A stretch of 64,000 nucleotides of DNA from JAGOTP01 sp964598725 (lineage in GTDB: Bacteria > Patescibacteriota > Patescibacteriia > 2-12-FULL-60-25). The DNA is taken from the NCBI GenBank assembly GCA_964598725.1, contig CAZRCW010000002.1:186001-250000 (forward strand), read 5' to 3'. The translations under genes were made by a program, and so were the position numbers. The notes beneath the pieces were generated by a model. That model saw only the letters and a program-made list of their open reading frames with translations. It made no database searches and was not told where the DNA came from. Shown here piece after piece: positions 53,458 to 61,860 of the stretch (the stretch's first letter is position 1; each line of letters starts with the position of its first letter).

Positions 53458-54834
53458 ATGACGGATGCGACTGAGAAACCTGCAGGACAAACCCCCGATC
53501 CCGACAGTGACGAAGCGTGGGGCTTCGACAACACCCCGCCACCGGACGTGGCGGCGGCACACCCGCCGCTCGGATCAGCGCCGCTGAACACAACTGGTCT
53601 ACGACCGATATCGGCCGGGATCGCCGCCGCTCTCGAGCAGTGTGGTCCGCCGGTAGCAGTAGTACCCGCCACCCTCCCCCCGAGGGAATCGCAGCTGCTC
53701 ATGAACGAAGAGCCGCTTCGTCGTCAGACGATAGAGGGTCTCGGCATGGAGCAGCCTGGAGCACCTGAGCGCCTCGATACGGTCCCCGCAGGGGGAACGG
53801 TATCGATCAACGGCGAACCAGGGAATGCGCTCCTGACGATTCGACCTACGGAGTTGGTGCCCGGCACTCAGCTGGGCTACCAAGAGTTCGCAGCAGCAGC
53901 CTCCCAACCTACTGCTGAAGGTAATCAGGAAGTAGACCTGACAGCCGTAACCCTGCCCCTGTCTCCCCGGGTACCGAGCCTCGACCACCGGACGGCCTAC
54001 CGGCCGCCTCCGATGCCACGGGCTCTTGCGGGAGATGACACAGATCATGAAGTGGACCTGAGCCGACTGGTCGCGATGGTTCCCAGAGGCGTCATCCGCG
54101 ATCACACGGCTCAGGAGCCACCGAGGGTCGCCGATACTCCTTCGCCCGAGCTCACACCGCCGCCCTCGGTCGAGCTCTTCCCAGAGCTCGCTGCCGCAAG
54201 CGGCGACATGTTCGACATCCCTGGAGCGAGCGCGACCAATGATCGATCATCGGCGACACCCGTAGACGCCGCCGCAGGCAACTTCTTCCTGGATGATCTG
54301 GATCGAGGCCAGGCGGACCTACCTGAACAAGGCTTCCATGAGAGCGGATCATCACCCATCAATCCCGATGGATCGAAGCCGCCTACTGGCGACGACGAGC
54401 TTCTAGCAGAAGTGGGCGACCTCGCCTTCGCTCTCGCCTACCTCACCCTCTCCTCTCGGCTACCGACGGCTGGCCCACCCCCAGCTGCCACCGATGACGG
54501 ACCGAGTCGAGCTCCGACACCTGCACCGCCCGTCGAGGAGCCGCTTCCATCGGTACTACCCCCTGAGCCGCCCACGTACGCAACTCAGGTGAGCGTTCCA
54601 CCGCTCGCAAACTTCGTGGTCGATCCACCGACCAATGAGGAGACCGTCACCGCGCAGCGCGACGTTCCCACCCTCATCCTGCCCAGCCCGCCTCACCCCT
54701 GGTGGCGCTTCCGCTGGACTCATCGAGGCTGGTGGACCATCCGCAAGATGATGGTCGCCGTGATGATCACGGGCTTCATCAGCCTGGCGGTCGTCCTGAT
54801 CCAGCGCTACCTCGAGTGGTACTACGGGGTCTAG
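53458..54834 (+). CDS. GC-rich gene G, Pro-rich tail-anchored membrane protein
   Basis: A 458-aa protein with SD AGAGG 10 bases before the ATG. There is no signal peptide; the first 415 residues are low-complexity, rich in Pro, Ala, Asp and Glu and probably disordered. One partial repeat is visible: EVDLTAVTLPLSPR (residue about 158) and EVDLSRLVAMVPR (about 198). Near the C-terminus comes a Trp/Arg-rich segment (WWRFRWTHRGWW) and one membrane helix (MVAVMITGFISLAVVLI), then only RYLEWYYGV. It is thus tail-anchored with a large cytoplasmic part, or inverted. No family recognised. GC content is high but less extreme than F. It follows F in the same direction with its own promoter. Confidence 0.75.
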   Translation: MTDATEKPAGQTPDPDSDEAWGFDNTPPPDVAAAHPPLGSAPLNTTGLRPISAGIAAALEQCGPPVAVVPATLPPRESQLLMNEEPLRRQTIEGLGMEQPGAPERLDTVPAGGTVSINGEPGNALLTIRPTELVPGTQLGYQEFAAAASQPTAEGNQEVDLTAVTLPLSPRVPSLDHRTAYRPPPMPRALAGDDTDHEVDLSRLVAMVPRGVIRDHTAQEPPRVADTPSPELTPPPSVELFPELAAASGDMFDIPGASATNDRSSATPVDAAAGNFFLDDLDRGQADLPEQGFHESGSSPINPDGSKPPTGDDELLAEVGDLAFALAYLTLSSRLPTAGPPPAATDDGPSRAPTPAPPVEEPLPSVLPPEPPTYATQVSVPPLANFVVDPPTNEETVTAQRDVPTLILPSPPHPWWRFRWTHRGWWTIRKMMVAVMITGFISLAVVLIQRYLEWYYGV

Positions 54835-54894
54835 CCAACCCCATCCCTCCCCGTTCCCCGCTCCACGGAAGAGCGTCGAACGTCTCCCTCCCCC

Positions 54895-54934
54895 ATCTCT
54901 CCCCAGCTTCCGTCCAAACCGGCTGGGGAGAGAT
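54895..54934 (+). terminator. hairpin terminator after gene G
   Basis: ATCTCTCCCCAGC (54895-54907) pairs perfectly with 54922-54934, followed by TCTGATTTTA. It sits 60 bases after the gene G stop. Confidence 0.85.
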
Positions 54935-55039
54935 TCTGATTTTATGGCTTGCTGAATGACTCCGAAGTTGGTAGATTTTTGACGGTTTATCAATAGATTG
55001 AGTTGTGCCTCGAGGTACCGAAGCAATGAACTATCGCGT

Positions 55040-55112
<73 letters not shown>

Positions 55113-55157
55113 CATGGTAGTTCATCGTAGATAATCGCACATTTTTCTTTACATCCT

Positions 55158-56084
55158 ATGCGCTCACGTGAAGCCGTTCCTTCTCTCGCCAGCAAAACGC
55201 CGGATCGACGTTTATTAAGCGCCGCCTCGTTCGCCTTCTTATTCGCTCCGAGTATTACCGGCTGCGAAGCGGTGCATCACGCCATGCCGGGCTCACCAGA
55301 ACGTCCACGGTCCGAAATCACACGCATCCAGCAAGAGGGTATGCCCCGAACGATGGAACGGGTTTTGGCGTTGGCCGTTCCAACTCCGGCCGAGCAAACG
55401 AGACATCCCGCGTTTGAATTCTCAACGCTGCGTATCAATGGCGACTGGGAAAATATCAGCAGTCCCGCCCATAGCATGATGCAGGCATTCGAAGGCACCT
55501 ATCCGGTCGTCGCAATGAACAAAAAGCCACTGCAGACCGATCACATCGTGACCCGTGGAAACCAAGAAACGAATGATCAGCTCGTCCTCCATACGGTTGA
55601 ACTAAGCTATCGAGCCACACGCACCGTGGTACGGAACGTGCACGAACCACGAGGCACCTCCGCCGCACGAACTCAAGCGGTTGGGCAACAAGTGTTAGCT
55701 CGACCGGTGGGCGAGCGACTTCCGGGTCGAGGCCCTGGGCCGGAACTGCAAGAACGACACTGGACAGCCGTTACCTATGGCGCCGCGCTTGGTGAAATCT
55801 TGTATCAAATGGGACACCCAACCGATACCGGCGCCGTCGATGCGCACATGCATGCCGATCAGGCACGAAGCATTCGGAACCATCAACGCTTTCAAGGAGA
55901 GATTTGTGGACCCGTGACCGGTATCGATAACACGATTTACTGCACTCGAGTCGTGAACCAGCCAACGGTACGCGTGGTGATCGATGATATTCGACAGGAG
56001 ATAGACCCAAGCGGCTTAGTCCGCGTCAGTGTGCTCTATCATGGCCTCACCCAGGTTAGCGAGCCTCCCAAACCTGATAGGTAG
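55158..56084 (+). CDS. probable lipoprotein of unknown function
   Basis: A 308-aa protein with a signal sequence and lipobox (FLFAPSITGC). The mature part is polar with several Arg-rich stretches (SYRATRTVVRNVHEPRG) and a mixed alpha/beta appearance (HWTAVTYGAALGEILYQMG, HPTDTGAVDAHMHADQAR). The Cys pair ICGPVTGIDNTIYC may form a disulfide. No family recognised. Codon use is host-like, so it is not one of the GC-rich set. It converges with and overlaps the methyltransferase gene by 29 bases. Confidence 0.7.
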   Translation: MRSREAVPSLASKTPDRRLLSAASFAFLFAPSITGCEAVHHAMPGSPERPRSEITRIQQEGMPRTMERVLALAVPTPAEQTRHPAFEFSTLRINGDWENISSPAHSMMQAFEGTYPVVAMNKKPLQTDHIVTRGNQETNDQLVLHTVELSYRATRTVVRNVHEPRGTSAARTQAVGQQVLARPVGERLPGRGPGPELQERHWTAVTYGAALGEILYQMGHPTDTGAVDAHMHADQARSIRNHQRFQGEICGPVTGIDNTIYCTRVVNQPTVRVVIDDIRQEIDPSGLVRVSVLYHGLTQVSEPPKPDR

Positions 56085-57048
56085 TATCTTCCGCGATTAA
56101 AGAGGATCGCAAGCCTGCACGATCAAAATACTTCTTGACCGGAATCGTGCCCTGAACCACAAGTGTCACCAAACCACTTACTGCCAAGTGGGTTTTGGCT
56201 TTTGAAATGAAGTATTCCAACGTCTGCGTCGTCAGGATCGCCCCTTGATGCACCGGTGGATTGCTGATGATCAGATCGTATTTCGCGTCGGCTGGAAGCG
56301 CGTTCCAACTATCACCCCAAAGCGCGTTTATCCCCGGGACGTTGCGCTTAGTTGATTCGACGGAAAAGGCGTTCACATCAACCGCGTCGATCGAAACAGT
56401 TGCAGTTTTTTGCTGAACAGCCAATGCCAGAATCCCTGTTCCCGAGCCCATATCAAGCACCTTGGCGTTCGCTTGAACTTCTGGAAGATGATTCAAAAGT
56501 AAGCGTGTTCCTTCATCCAACTGACCGTGGGCGAACATCCCAGGATAAGAAACGAGGCTGCGCTCTTTCCCCGCCCAATTCGCGGTAAACGTCTTTTCCC
56601 AAGCGTTGAGCGTTGGACGAATCCCTTGTCGTTCTTCGGTACGTACGGCTTTGATAACACGCTCTCGATGTTTGTAGATCACCACCTCTGCGTCTTCAAA
56701 CCAAGGAGCAAAATGATCTTGAATCGATTTGATCCCTTGATGATTCGCTCCGTACACCAAAATGCGTCCGTTCGGCGCTAAGCGATCAGCAGCGACTTCG
56801 ACGCTCAGCGTAGTGAGATCGCGGCTCACGGGAAGGTGTAGAATCACCGCATCGAATGAGCCTATCGGCGGCCAGGTAACCACTTCACGCCCGGACCAAA
56901 TCCAGCTCCACTCGATCACTTCACAGCCGCGCGTACGTAACGTCTCCCCAACCAGAGCGGATACGGGGTCGATCAACAGAACTCGGCCCGTGACGGGCTC
57001 AAGCTCGAGTCCTAACAGTAAGATGTCCCCCGGGTCGGTGAATTCCAT
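56056..57048 (-). CDS. RsmC/RlmG-like rRNA methyltransferase
   Basis: A 330-aa protein with two tandem Rossmann-like halves as in RsmC (m2G1207 of 16S rRNA). The N-terminal half is degenerate (VLLIDPVSALVGETL). The C-terminal half is active-like: AKVLDMGSGTGILALAV (motif I), VDAVDVNAFSVEST, and the catalytic DLIISNPPVHQG (NPPxHxG). Which of RsmC and RlmG it is cannot be told. Confidence 0.9.
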   Translation of the reverse strand: MEFTDPGDILLLGLELEPVTGRVLLIDPVSALVGETLRTRGCEVIEWSWIWSGREVVTWPPIGSFDAVILHLPVSRDLTTLSVEVAADRLAPNGRILVYGANHQGIKSIQDHFAPWFEDAEVVIYKHRERVIKAVRTEERQGIRPTLNAWEKTFTANWAGKERSLVSYPGMFAHGQLDEGTRLLLNHLPEVQANAKVLDMGSGTGILALAVQQKTATVSIDAVDVNAFSVESTKRNVPGINALWGDSWNALPADAKYDLIISNPPVHQGAILTTQTLEYFISKAKTHLAVSGLVTLVVQGTIPVKKYFDRAGLRSSLIAEDTTYQVWEAR

Positions 57049-57051
57049 AGA

Positions 57052-58311
57052 TTAGTGGGTATGGGTATGACCATGTCCGCCATGACTGCCGCCGCTTGTA
57101 ACCTGCAGCACCTCTTCTTGGGTCATATTCCGTTTCTGGAAGACCCAGGCGGTCAACAAGGCGGTGATTGGAACGGTGAAGACCAGACCAATCGTACCGG
57201 ACAAAGAACGAATGACCTCATCAACCACACTGTCAAAGTTCACGAATTTCAACCAGGAGCCACCGAACTGGGTGTACAACAACAACGTTGAAAGCGAGCC
57301 CCCGACGTAGGCATAAACGAGGGTGTTCGCGAGCGCACTCATATGATCGTTCCCGATCGTCATGCCCGCCTTGAAGAGCTGTCGGAATCCCAAGCGTGGA
57401 TTCGCGCGTTTTACTTCGGCGATGCCAGAGGCGATCGAAACGGCGACGTCCTCGACCACACCGGCTGAAGCGATAATGATTCCAGCAAACAACAAACCCC
57501 GTGGATTTAAATTCGGATTCTTATCGAAAAACAACCGATCCTCTTCCGTCGACAACCCGTTCAAGTGCGCCCAATCAGCGAAAATCCACGAGATAAGATA
57601 GGCCATGAGCGCTCCACCCATCGTGCCGATCGCTGTCACGTAGGTCTTGCGATTCCAACCGATACTTAAACCGCCTGATACCAACGTGAAGATTCCACTC
57701 AAAATGATCGCCACCGGAATCGGATTCACTCCACGCAAGAAGGCCGGGATGAGCACATATCCGATCAAAGCGATCGATACCAAAATCGAAACAGCGACCT
57801 TCAAACCCTGCCAACCCGCCAAGAGCACGAGCGCTGCCACAAACAGGATAACCAACCAAATGATCGCCGAGCGACGATCATAGCCCTCGATGTAAAAACT
57901 CTGCCCAGCATCCGCTGATGATTGAATGAACACGACCACCTTATCGCCCAAACGAGGCTGGACACCGTAGGGGTTCGAGCCGACACTATTCACAATGTCG
58001 CGGGTCTGCCCATCAAGTGGTCCTGACAAGAACCGAACGGTATAGGCTTCGACCTGCTGTCCACCATTCGCGGTCTGCTCTTCTTTACGTTTTACTTGCT
58101 CGATGATGGCACGTTCGTACGAACCGTCGCTGCCGCCCTCCCCCGTCTCAACGGTGGCGGGCGTGTTGGTGGTGGCCACAATCGTCGGCGTACTCGTTGT
58201 GGCAACGATATCAGGCACCGTTCCAGTCGTGGACTGCGCCTGAACCAATCCAGCGCTCATTAAGAGAACGCCGGCCATCGCTCCAAACAACGATAAGAGA
58301 AAACGCTTCAT
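57052..58311 (-). CDS. YibE/F-family membrane protein
   Basis: A 419-aa protein with a signal-like N-terminus, an extracellular domain (YTVRFLSGPLDGQTRDIV, LGDKVVVFI) and about seven membrane helices with SILVSIALIGYVLIPAFLRG and ASAGVVEDVAVSIASGIAEV, both typical of YibE/F. The His-rich end (SHGGHGHTHTH) may bind metal. The family is of unknown function. ATG 58311; the frame extends 29 codons upstream into the nuclease gene. Confidence 0.92.
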   Translation of the reverse strand: MKRFLLSLFGAMAGVLLMSAGLVQAQSTTGTVPDIVATTSTPTIVATTNTPATVETGEGGSDGSYERAIIEQVKRKEEQTANGGQQVEAYTVRFLSGPLDGQTRDIVNSVGSNPYGVQPRLGDKVVVFIQSSADAGQSFYIEGYDRRSAIIWLVILFVAALVLLAGWQGLKVAVSILVSIALIGYVLIPAFLRGVNPIPVAIILSGIFTLVSGGLSIGWNRKTYVTAIGTMGGALMAYLISWIFADWAHLNGLSTEEDRLFFDKNPNLNPRGLLFAGIIIASAGVVEDVAVSIASGIAEVKRANPRLGFRQLFKAGMTIGNDHMSALANTLVYAYVGGSLSTLLLYTQFGGSWLKFVNFDSVVDEVIRSLSGTIGLVFTVPITALLTAWVFQKRNMTQEEVLQVTSGGSHGGHGHTHTH

Positions 58312-58325
58312 AGGTACGATCAAGC

Positions 58326-59798
58326 TTAGCCGATTTTCGCTTCCCACGGAAACGGACGTGAATAAACTGCCTCTTGCTTGGCATAGGTCGTGAGCCAATC
58401 CACAGCCTTCGCTGTCGCCTGTACGTCCTCTTCGTTGTAGGCGATAAGCGCTTTCAAATCAGCCGGATCCTTGGCATCAAGCCAACGTTCATATACACCA
58501 ACCGAATCCGCGCCGTGCGAAACCGCCCCCTCCCAACTTGCCCCGAGCAATTTTCCGATGTTTTTCAGGCTATAGATATACAATGGGAAAACCGCATGGT
58601 CCTTTATGACCTCGTTTAGATCCACCATCGCCCCGAGAAAGCGCTTCAGCCCCGTATGCTCGCCCGTCTGATAACGCAACGCTAAGACACCCAGTCGTTC
58701 GTACTCGTACATCGAGTAATGATAGACAATGTACTTTTCTGGCAACGTCTCAGTCCAAGCCAGGAACTTTTCCCAGAGTTTTTTCTCGCTGCTTAAGCGC
58801 TTTGCCACGAACGAAACATACTTATCTTTCTTTCGACCGCTATTCCGTACCAGGCAGCCAAACAGATAATCCGTATCCGTCGGTGGATGGCTTTCGATAT
58901 CAAAATGAATCTCACAGGCAACATCCGATGGCGTAAACGGGGCACGCACAATCACTACATCCTCCTTCAAACTGCGTGCTTGGCGCTGGATTGATTGAAG
59001 ACTCTTCAATGTTAAGCGTGGATCGAGACCCGATAGCTGACTCGGGTCCATTTCAACCGCTTGATCGACCGTCAGAATCCCAATCTGGCGCAACGCTTCA
59101 CGCTGACGACGGTTCACTTGAAACAATAAGGCGATATCCTGTGTGCGCTCTGCGAGCTCAAGACAGCACGCACCCCACGGCGATACATCAAGACAGGCTT
59201 TCCGAAGCGTTGGCTCAGGACATTCCCCTGCCTGGATCCGCTCTAATTCGCCCACAACATCTTGAACCTCAAGCTCAGCGTCCCGAGGATCGCTTAGCAA
59301 TAACTCTTGATCGGGACCAAGTACATACGCCTCCGTTGGCAGTACACCTTGGATCTTGGCGAGCAAGCGTCCGTGCCAACCGAGCTGGAGATGATCTTCT
59401 TTTCGCAAAACATGTTTTCGCTTCACAACCACCGGAATATACGACCACGCACCAAAATCGCTCGGCTGTTCTTTCCGGATCAAGAGCGTCGGGTGACCAC
59501 TCACTTGTTCAGATTGGAGGCAGCCTTGATAAATCGCTGACACGCCTCGTTTCATCAAACTGAGCGTCTTCTTGGCACGCTCTTCAGGTGTCGCACCTTT
59601 GACCGAAGACAGCTTCCCGTAGACCGCTTGAGCGAGCTTTTTCTCTTTCAAAAGTGTCCCTTGCATAAGCACTTCCCGCGACTCCATCCCCTGCTTCTTG
59701 AGCTCGGGCCGTCCATACATCTCCCAGTAAATCCAATGGGGACATTGGAGATACCGGAGTAAATCGCGGTCAGACAACGTGACTGGAGGGACGGACAT
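58326..59798 (-). CDS. RecB-like nuclease of the TM0106 type
   Basis: A 490-aa protein. The N-terminal part has LLRYLQCPHWIYWEMYGRPE and QGTLLKEKKLAQAVY (RecB-family nuclease pattern), then QIGILTVDQAVEMD (HhH-like) and a C-terminal RNase H-like exonuclease domain: VACEIHFDIESHP (D-x-E), YIVYHYSMYEYERL and LIAYNEEDVQATAKAVDWL (acidic). This is the TM0106/RNase_H_2 architecture, probably acting on DNA or RNA ends. No helicase gene is linked. Confidence 0.88.
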   Translation of the reverse strand: MSVPPVTLSDRDLLRYLQCPHWIYWEMYGRPELKKQGMESREVLMQGTLLKEKKLAQAVYGKLSSVKGATPEERAKKTLSLMKRGVSAIYQGCLQSEQVSGHPTLLIRKEQPSDFGAWSYIPVVVKRKHVLRKEDHLQLGWHGRLLAKIQGVLPTEAYVLGPDQELLLSDPRDAELEVQDVVGELERIQAGECPEPTLRKACLDVSPWGACCLELAERTQDIALLFQVNRRQREALRQIGILTVDQAVEMDPSQLSGLDPRLTLKSLQSIQRQARSLKEDVVIVRAPFTPSDVACEIHFDIESHPPTDTDYLFGCLVRNSGRKKDKYVSFVAKRLSSEKKLWEKFLAWTETLPEKYIVYHYSMYEYERLGVLALRYQTGEHTGLKRFLGAMVDLNEVIKDHAVFPLYIYSLKNIGKLLGASWEGAVSHGADSVGVYERWLDAKDPADLKALIAYNEEDVQATAKAVDWLTTYAKQEAVYSRPFPWEAKIG

Positions 59799-59801
59799 AG
59801 A

Positions 59802-60734
59802 TTAGGCACGAACCGCCTTCACAAAGAACTCATATGTCTCCAGGAGACCATCTTCAAAGGTCGTTGCCGGAGACCACCCCAACTCGTTACGTAACCGTGA
59901 GGCATCCAAAGAGCTCGTGCGTTGCTCGCCGAGCTTCGCTGGAGCATGCTGTTCAACGAAACGTCCGCCGAACAAGGCGTTCAATCCCTGAAATACCTGG
60001 TTAACCGTAATCTCTCGTCCCAAGCCGATGTTGTAAGTCCCGTTTGCCTGAGTCTGCTCCAACGCCAAAATATTTGCTACAGCAACATCTTTCACAAAGA
60101 CAAAATCGCGTGTCTGCAGACCATCCCCATTGATCACCGGCGGAACTCCGGCCAGCATCTTATCCAAGAAAATTGCGATCACCCCTGCCTCACCTTTCGC
60201 ATTCTGTCGTGGACCGTAAACATTCCCGTAACGTAACGAGACCGTGCGCATACCGTAAGTTAGTCGATAGAAATCGAGATATCGATCGATCGCGAGCTTC
60301 GCGATACCATACGGAGATTGAGGACGCTCCGACTGCTGCTCAGTCGTTGGACGCTGATCCGTATCTCCATAGATCGCTCCACCGCTCGAAGAAAAAATGA
60401 AGTGCCTCACCCCCACTTTTCGTGCCGCTTCAAGCAGATTGAGTGAACCAAGAATATTCTGGCGCGCGTCTTCCGTCGGATCTTCCACCGACTTACGCAC
60501 GTCGATCTGAGCCGCTAGATGAAAAATCGCTTCGGGTCGAATTTCTTCTAAAACGCGTGTAACACCTTCCGCATCATCTAGACTCAGCTCATACAGAGTA
60601 GCTTCCGCGGCTACGTTACTCTTTTTTCCGGTCGATAAATTATCGATCACGTAGACCCGATGTCCGCGCTCTACAAGACCCTCGCAGATATGGGAACCGA
60701 TAAAACCTGCACCACCGGTAACGAGTACGTTCAT
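59802..60734 (-). CDS. NAD-dependent epimerase/dehydratase (GalE-like)
   Basis: A 310-aa extended short-chain dehydrogenase. NAD-binding VLVTGGAGFIGSHI, then VYVIDNLSTG, FHLAAQIDVRKSV, catalytic SSSGGAIYGD and YGIAKLAIDRY (YxxxK). It closely resembles UDP-glucose 4-epimerase, supplying sugars for the surface glycan enzymes. It lies 3 bases before the nuclease gene. Confidence 0.93.
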   Translation of the reverse strand: MNVLVTGGAGFIGSHICEGLVERGHRVYVIDNLSTGKKSNVAAEATLYELSLDDAEGVTRVLEEIRPEAIFHLAAQIDVRKSVEDPTEDARQNILGSLNLLEAARKVGVRHFIFSSSGGAIYGDTDQRPTTEQQSERPQSPYGIAKLAIDRYLDFYRLTYGMRTVSLRYGNVYGPRQNAKGEAGVIAIFLDKMLAGVPPVINGDGLQTRDFVFVKDVAVANILALEQTQANGTYNIGLGREITVNQVFQGLNALFGGRFVEQHAPAKLGEQRTSSLDASRLRNELGWSPATTFEDGLLETYEFFVKAVRA

Positions 60735-60803
60735 AAATATTTGGAGCTGTTGATTCAGTGTATACCGTCATCCTACCTTTCGGAACCCTAATTTTGGAGA
60801 CCA

Positions 60804-60825
60804 AAAAAGGGCCGAAGCCCTTTTT
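60804..60825 (-). terminator. terminator of the tRNA-Thr-rpmG unit with a UUCG loop
   Basis: AAAAAGGGC and GCCCTTTTT flank TTCG on the minus strand, giving a stable C(UUCG)G tetraloop and a T-run, 15 bases after rpmG. Confidence 0.92.
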
Positions 60826-60840
60826 CAACCAGAACCAAAT

Positions 60841-60996
60841 TTATTTGGTTTCTTTGTGTGCGTTGTGCGCTTTGCAGTGGGCGCAGAACTTATTCAACTC
60901 AAGACGAGCTTTGATCGTCTTCTTGTTCTTCGTGGATTGGTAGTTGACCTTCTGGCACGTGGTGCAGGCCAACTTGATCAAGTAGTCTTGGGACAT
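60841..60996 (-). CDS. rpmG: 50S ribosomal protein L33
   Basis: A 51-aa protein missed by length cut-offs. It reads MSQDYLIKLACTTCQK and ends CAHCKAHNAHKETK, with a C-x2-C...C-x2-C zinc ribbon as in the Cys-containing L33 form. It lies 57 bases downstream of tRNA-Thr, a common bacterial arrangement. Confidence 0.96.
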   Translation of the reverse strand: MSQDYLIKLACTTCQKVNYQSTKNKKTIKARLELNKFCAHCKAHNAHKETK

Positions 60997-61053
60997 ACGT
61001 TTAGGATGGGGGGAGAATACGCGTAAAACCTGCTTTTGGCAAGTTTCTCACGA

Positions 61054-61129
61054 TGGAGCCGAAGACCGGGTTTGAACCGGTGACCTACGGTTTACAAAAC
61101 CGTTGCTCTACCAGCTGAGCTACTTCGGC
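61054..61129 (-). tRNA. tRNA-Thr (anticodon TGT)
   Basis: On the minus strand the acceptor is GCCGAAG/CTTCGGC, D arm GCTC/GAGC, anticodon stem ACGGT/ACCGT around TTTGTAA (anticodon TGT), T arm ACCGG/CCGGT with loop TTCAAAC. CCA is encoded. It reads ACA and other threonine codons. Confidence 0.97.
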
Positions 61130-61153
61130 AAGAATAAAACCTAAAGCAGGGCT

Positions 61154-61182
61154 AGAATACGGGGTTTTATTGAGGAAGTCAA
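61154..61182 (-). promoter_or_regulatory. promoter of tRNA-Thr-rpmG
   Basis: On the minus strand TTGACT (61177-61182), 17-base spacer, TATTCT (61154-61159), 25 bases before the tRNA. It stands back-to-back with gene H's promoter. Confidence 0.78.
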
Positions 61183-61204
61183 CGGAGCGACCGAAGCTCC
61201 GTTT
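61182..61204. terminator. hairpin between the tRNA-Thr and gene H promoters
   Basis: AACGGAGC and GCTCCGTT (about 61181-61202) flank GACCGAA and are followed by TTATT. It lies between divergent promoters, so it insulates or is part of a symmetrical control site rather than ending a known gene. Confidence 0.55.
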
Positions 61205-61206
61205 TA

Positions 61207-61235
61207 TTGACTTTTTGGCTAATTTATGCTAAACT
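61207..61235 (+). promoter_or_regulatory. promoter of GC-rich gene H
   Basis: TTGACT (61207-61212), exactly 17 bases (TTTTGGCTAATTTATGC), TAAACT (61230-61235). The leader would be about 89 bases. It overlaps the only upstream ATG (61226), ruling that out as the start. Confidence 0.78.
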
Positions 61236-61330
61236 CCCCTGTTCTGGACGCCTGCCTGTGGCTAAATCTTGGCCATACACAGGCGACCGGAACCGCTCTT
61301 TTACCCCACCCTCCGGACGCACGGAATCCC

Positions 61331-61747
61331 GTGAACGAGATTATCGACGGCCTAGTCCAGCGTTTTGCGCCTTTCATCGAGGCGCTTATCCAGCGCATTC
61401 TGCGCTTCTACAACGAGAAGCTCGTCGAGCTCACCCAGCTCTACGAAGCGCAGATCTCAAGAATCCGCCAAGAGACCGAGCATGCCGGCGAACGGCTCGT
61501 CATGAGCGGGATCAACGCCATCGGGCACGGCTTCTGGCAGCTCGTGCTCGCCAACCTCGTGATCTCGATCATCCTCGGCATCCTCCTCGTTGTCGCGCTC
61601 TTCTTCTACGTACGCTACAAGTGGCGGCGCTGGCGCTGGGAGCCGCGGATGCTCCAGGCAACGCTCGATCAGAACGAGCTTATCCGAGAGAGCAACCGGC
61701 TGGCGGCAGAAGCGCTCAAGCAGCGCTCAAAGCAGCCCGAACCGTAA
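61331..61747 (+). CDS. GC-rich orphan gene H, small membrane protein
   Basis: A 138-aa protein from a GTG start. An amphipathic helical N-terminus (FAPFIEALIQRILRFYNEKL, ELTQLYEAQISRIRQETE) of about 60 residues looks like a coiled coil. One membrane helix follows (LVLANLVISIILGILLVVALFF, about residues 70-92), directly followed by a Trp/Arg-rich stretch (YVRYKWRRWRWEPRM) and a charged helical tail (ELIRESNRLAAEALKQRS). The Trp/Arg block next to the membrane is similar to that in gene G. No family recognised. SD is weak (GGA). Flanked by murD and tRNA-Thr, both minus strand. Confidence 0.7.
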   Translation: MNEIIDGLVQRFAPFIEALIQRILRFYNEKLVELTQLYEAQISRIRQETEHAGERLVMSGINAIGHGFWQLVLANLVISIILGILLVVALFFYVRYKWRRWRWEPRMLQATLDQNELIRESNRLAAEALKQRSKQPEP

Positions 61748-61770
61748 CTCCGAACCTTCACCTCCTCGAT

Positions 61771-61840
61771 ACGCGCGGCACTCCTCGTGCGCGTCCAGGA
61801 ACCAGATCACCGATTCCCATAATCGACGATGCGGTTCCTG
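61771..61840 (+). terminator. two hairpins after gene H
   Basis: ACGCGC (61771-61776) pairs with 61789-61794. CAGGAACC (61796-61803) pairs with 61833-61840 and encloses CGATT/AATCG (61811-61825). No T-run follows, but the structure also lies next to the murD stop on the other strand. Confidence 0.6.
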
Positions 61841-61860
61841 AAAACCAAAACTTAAAGACT

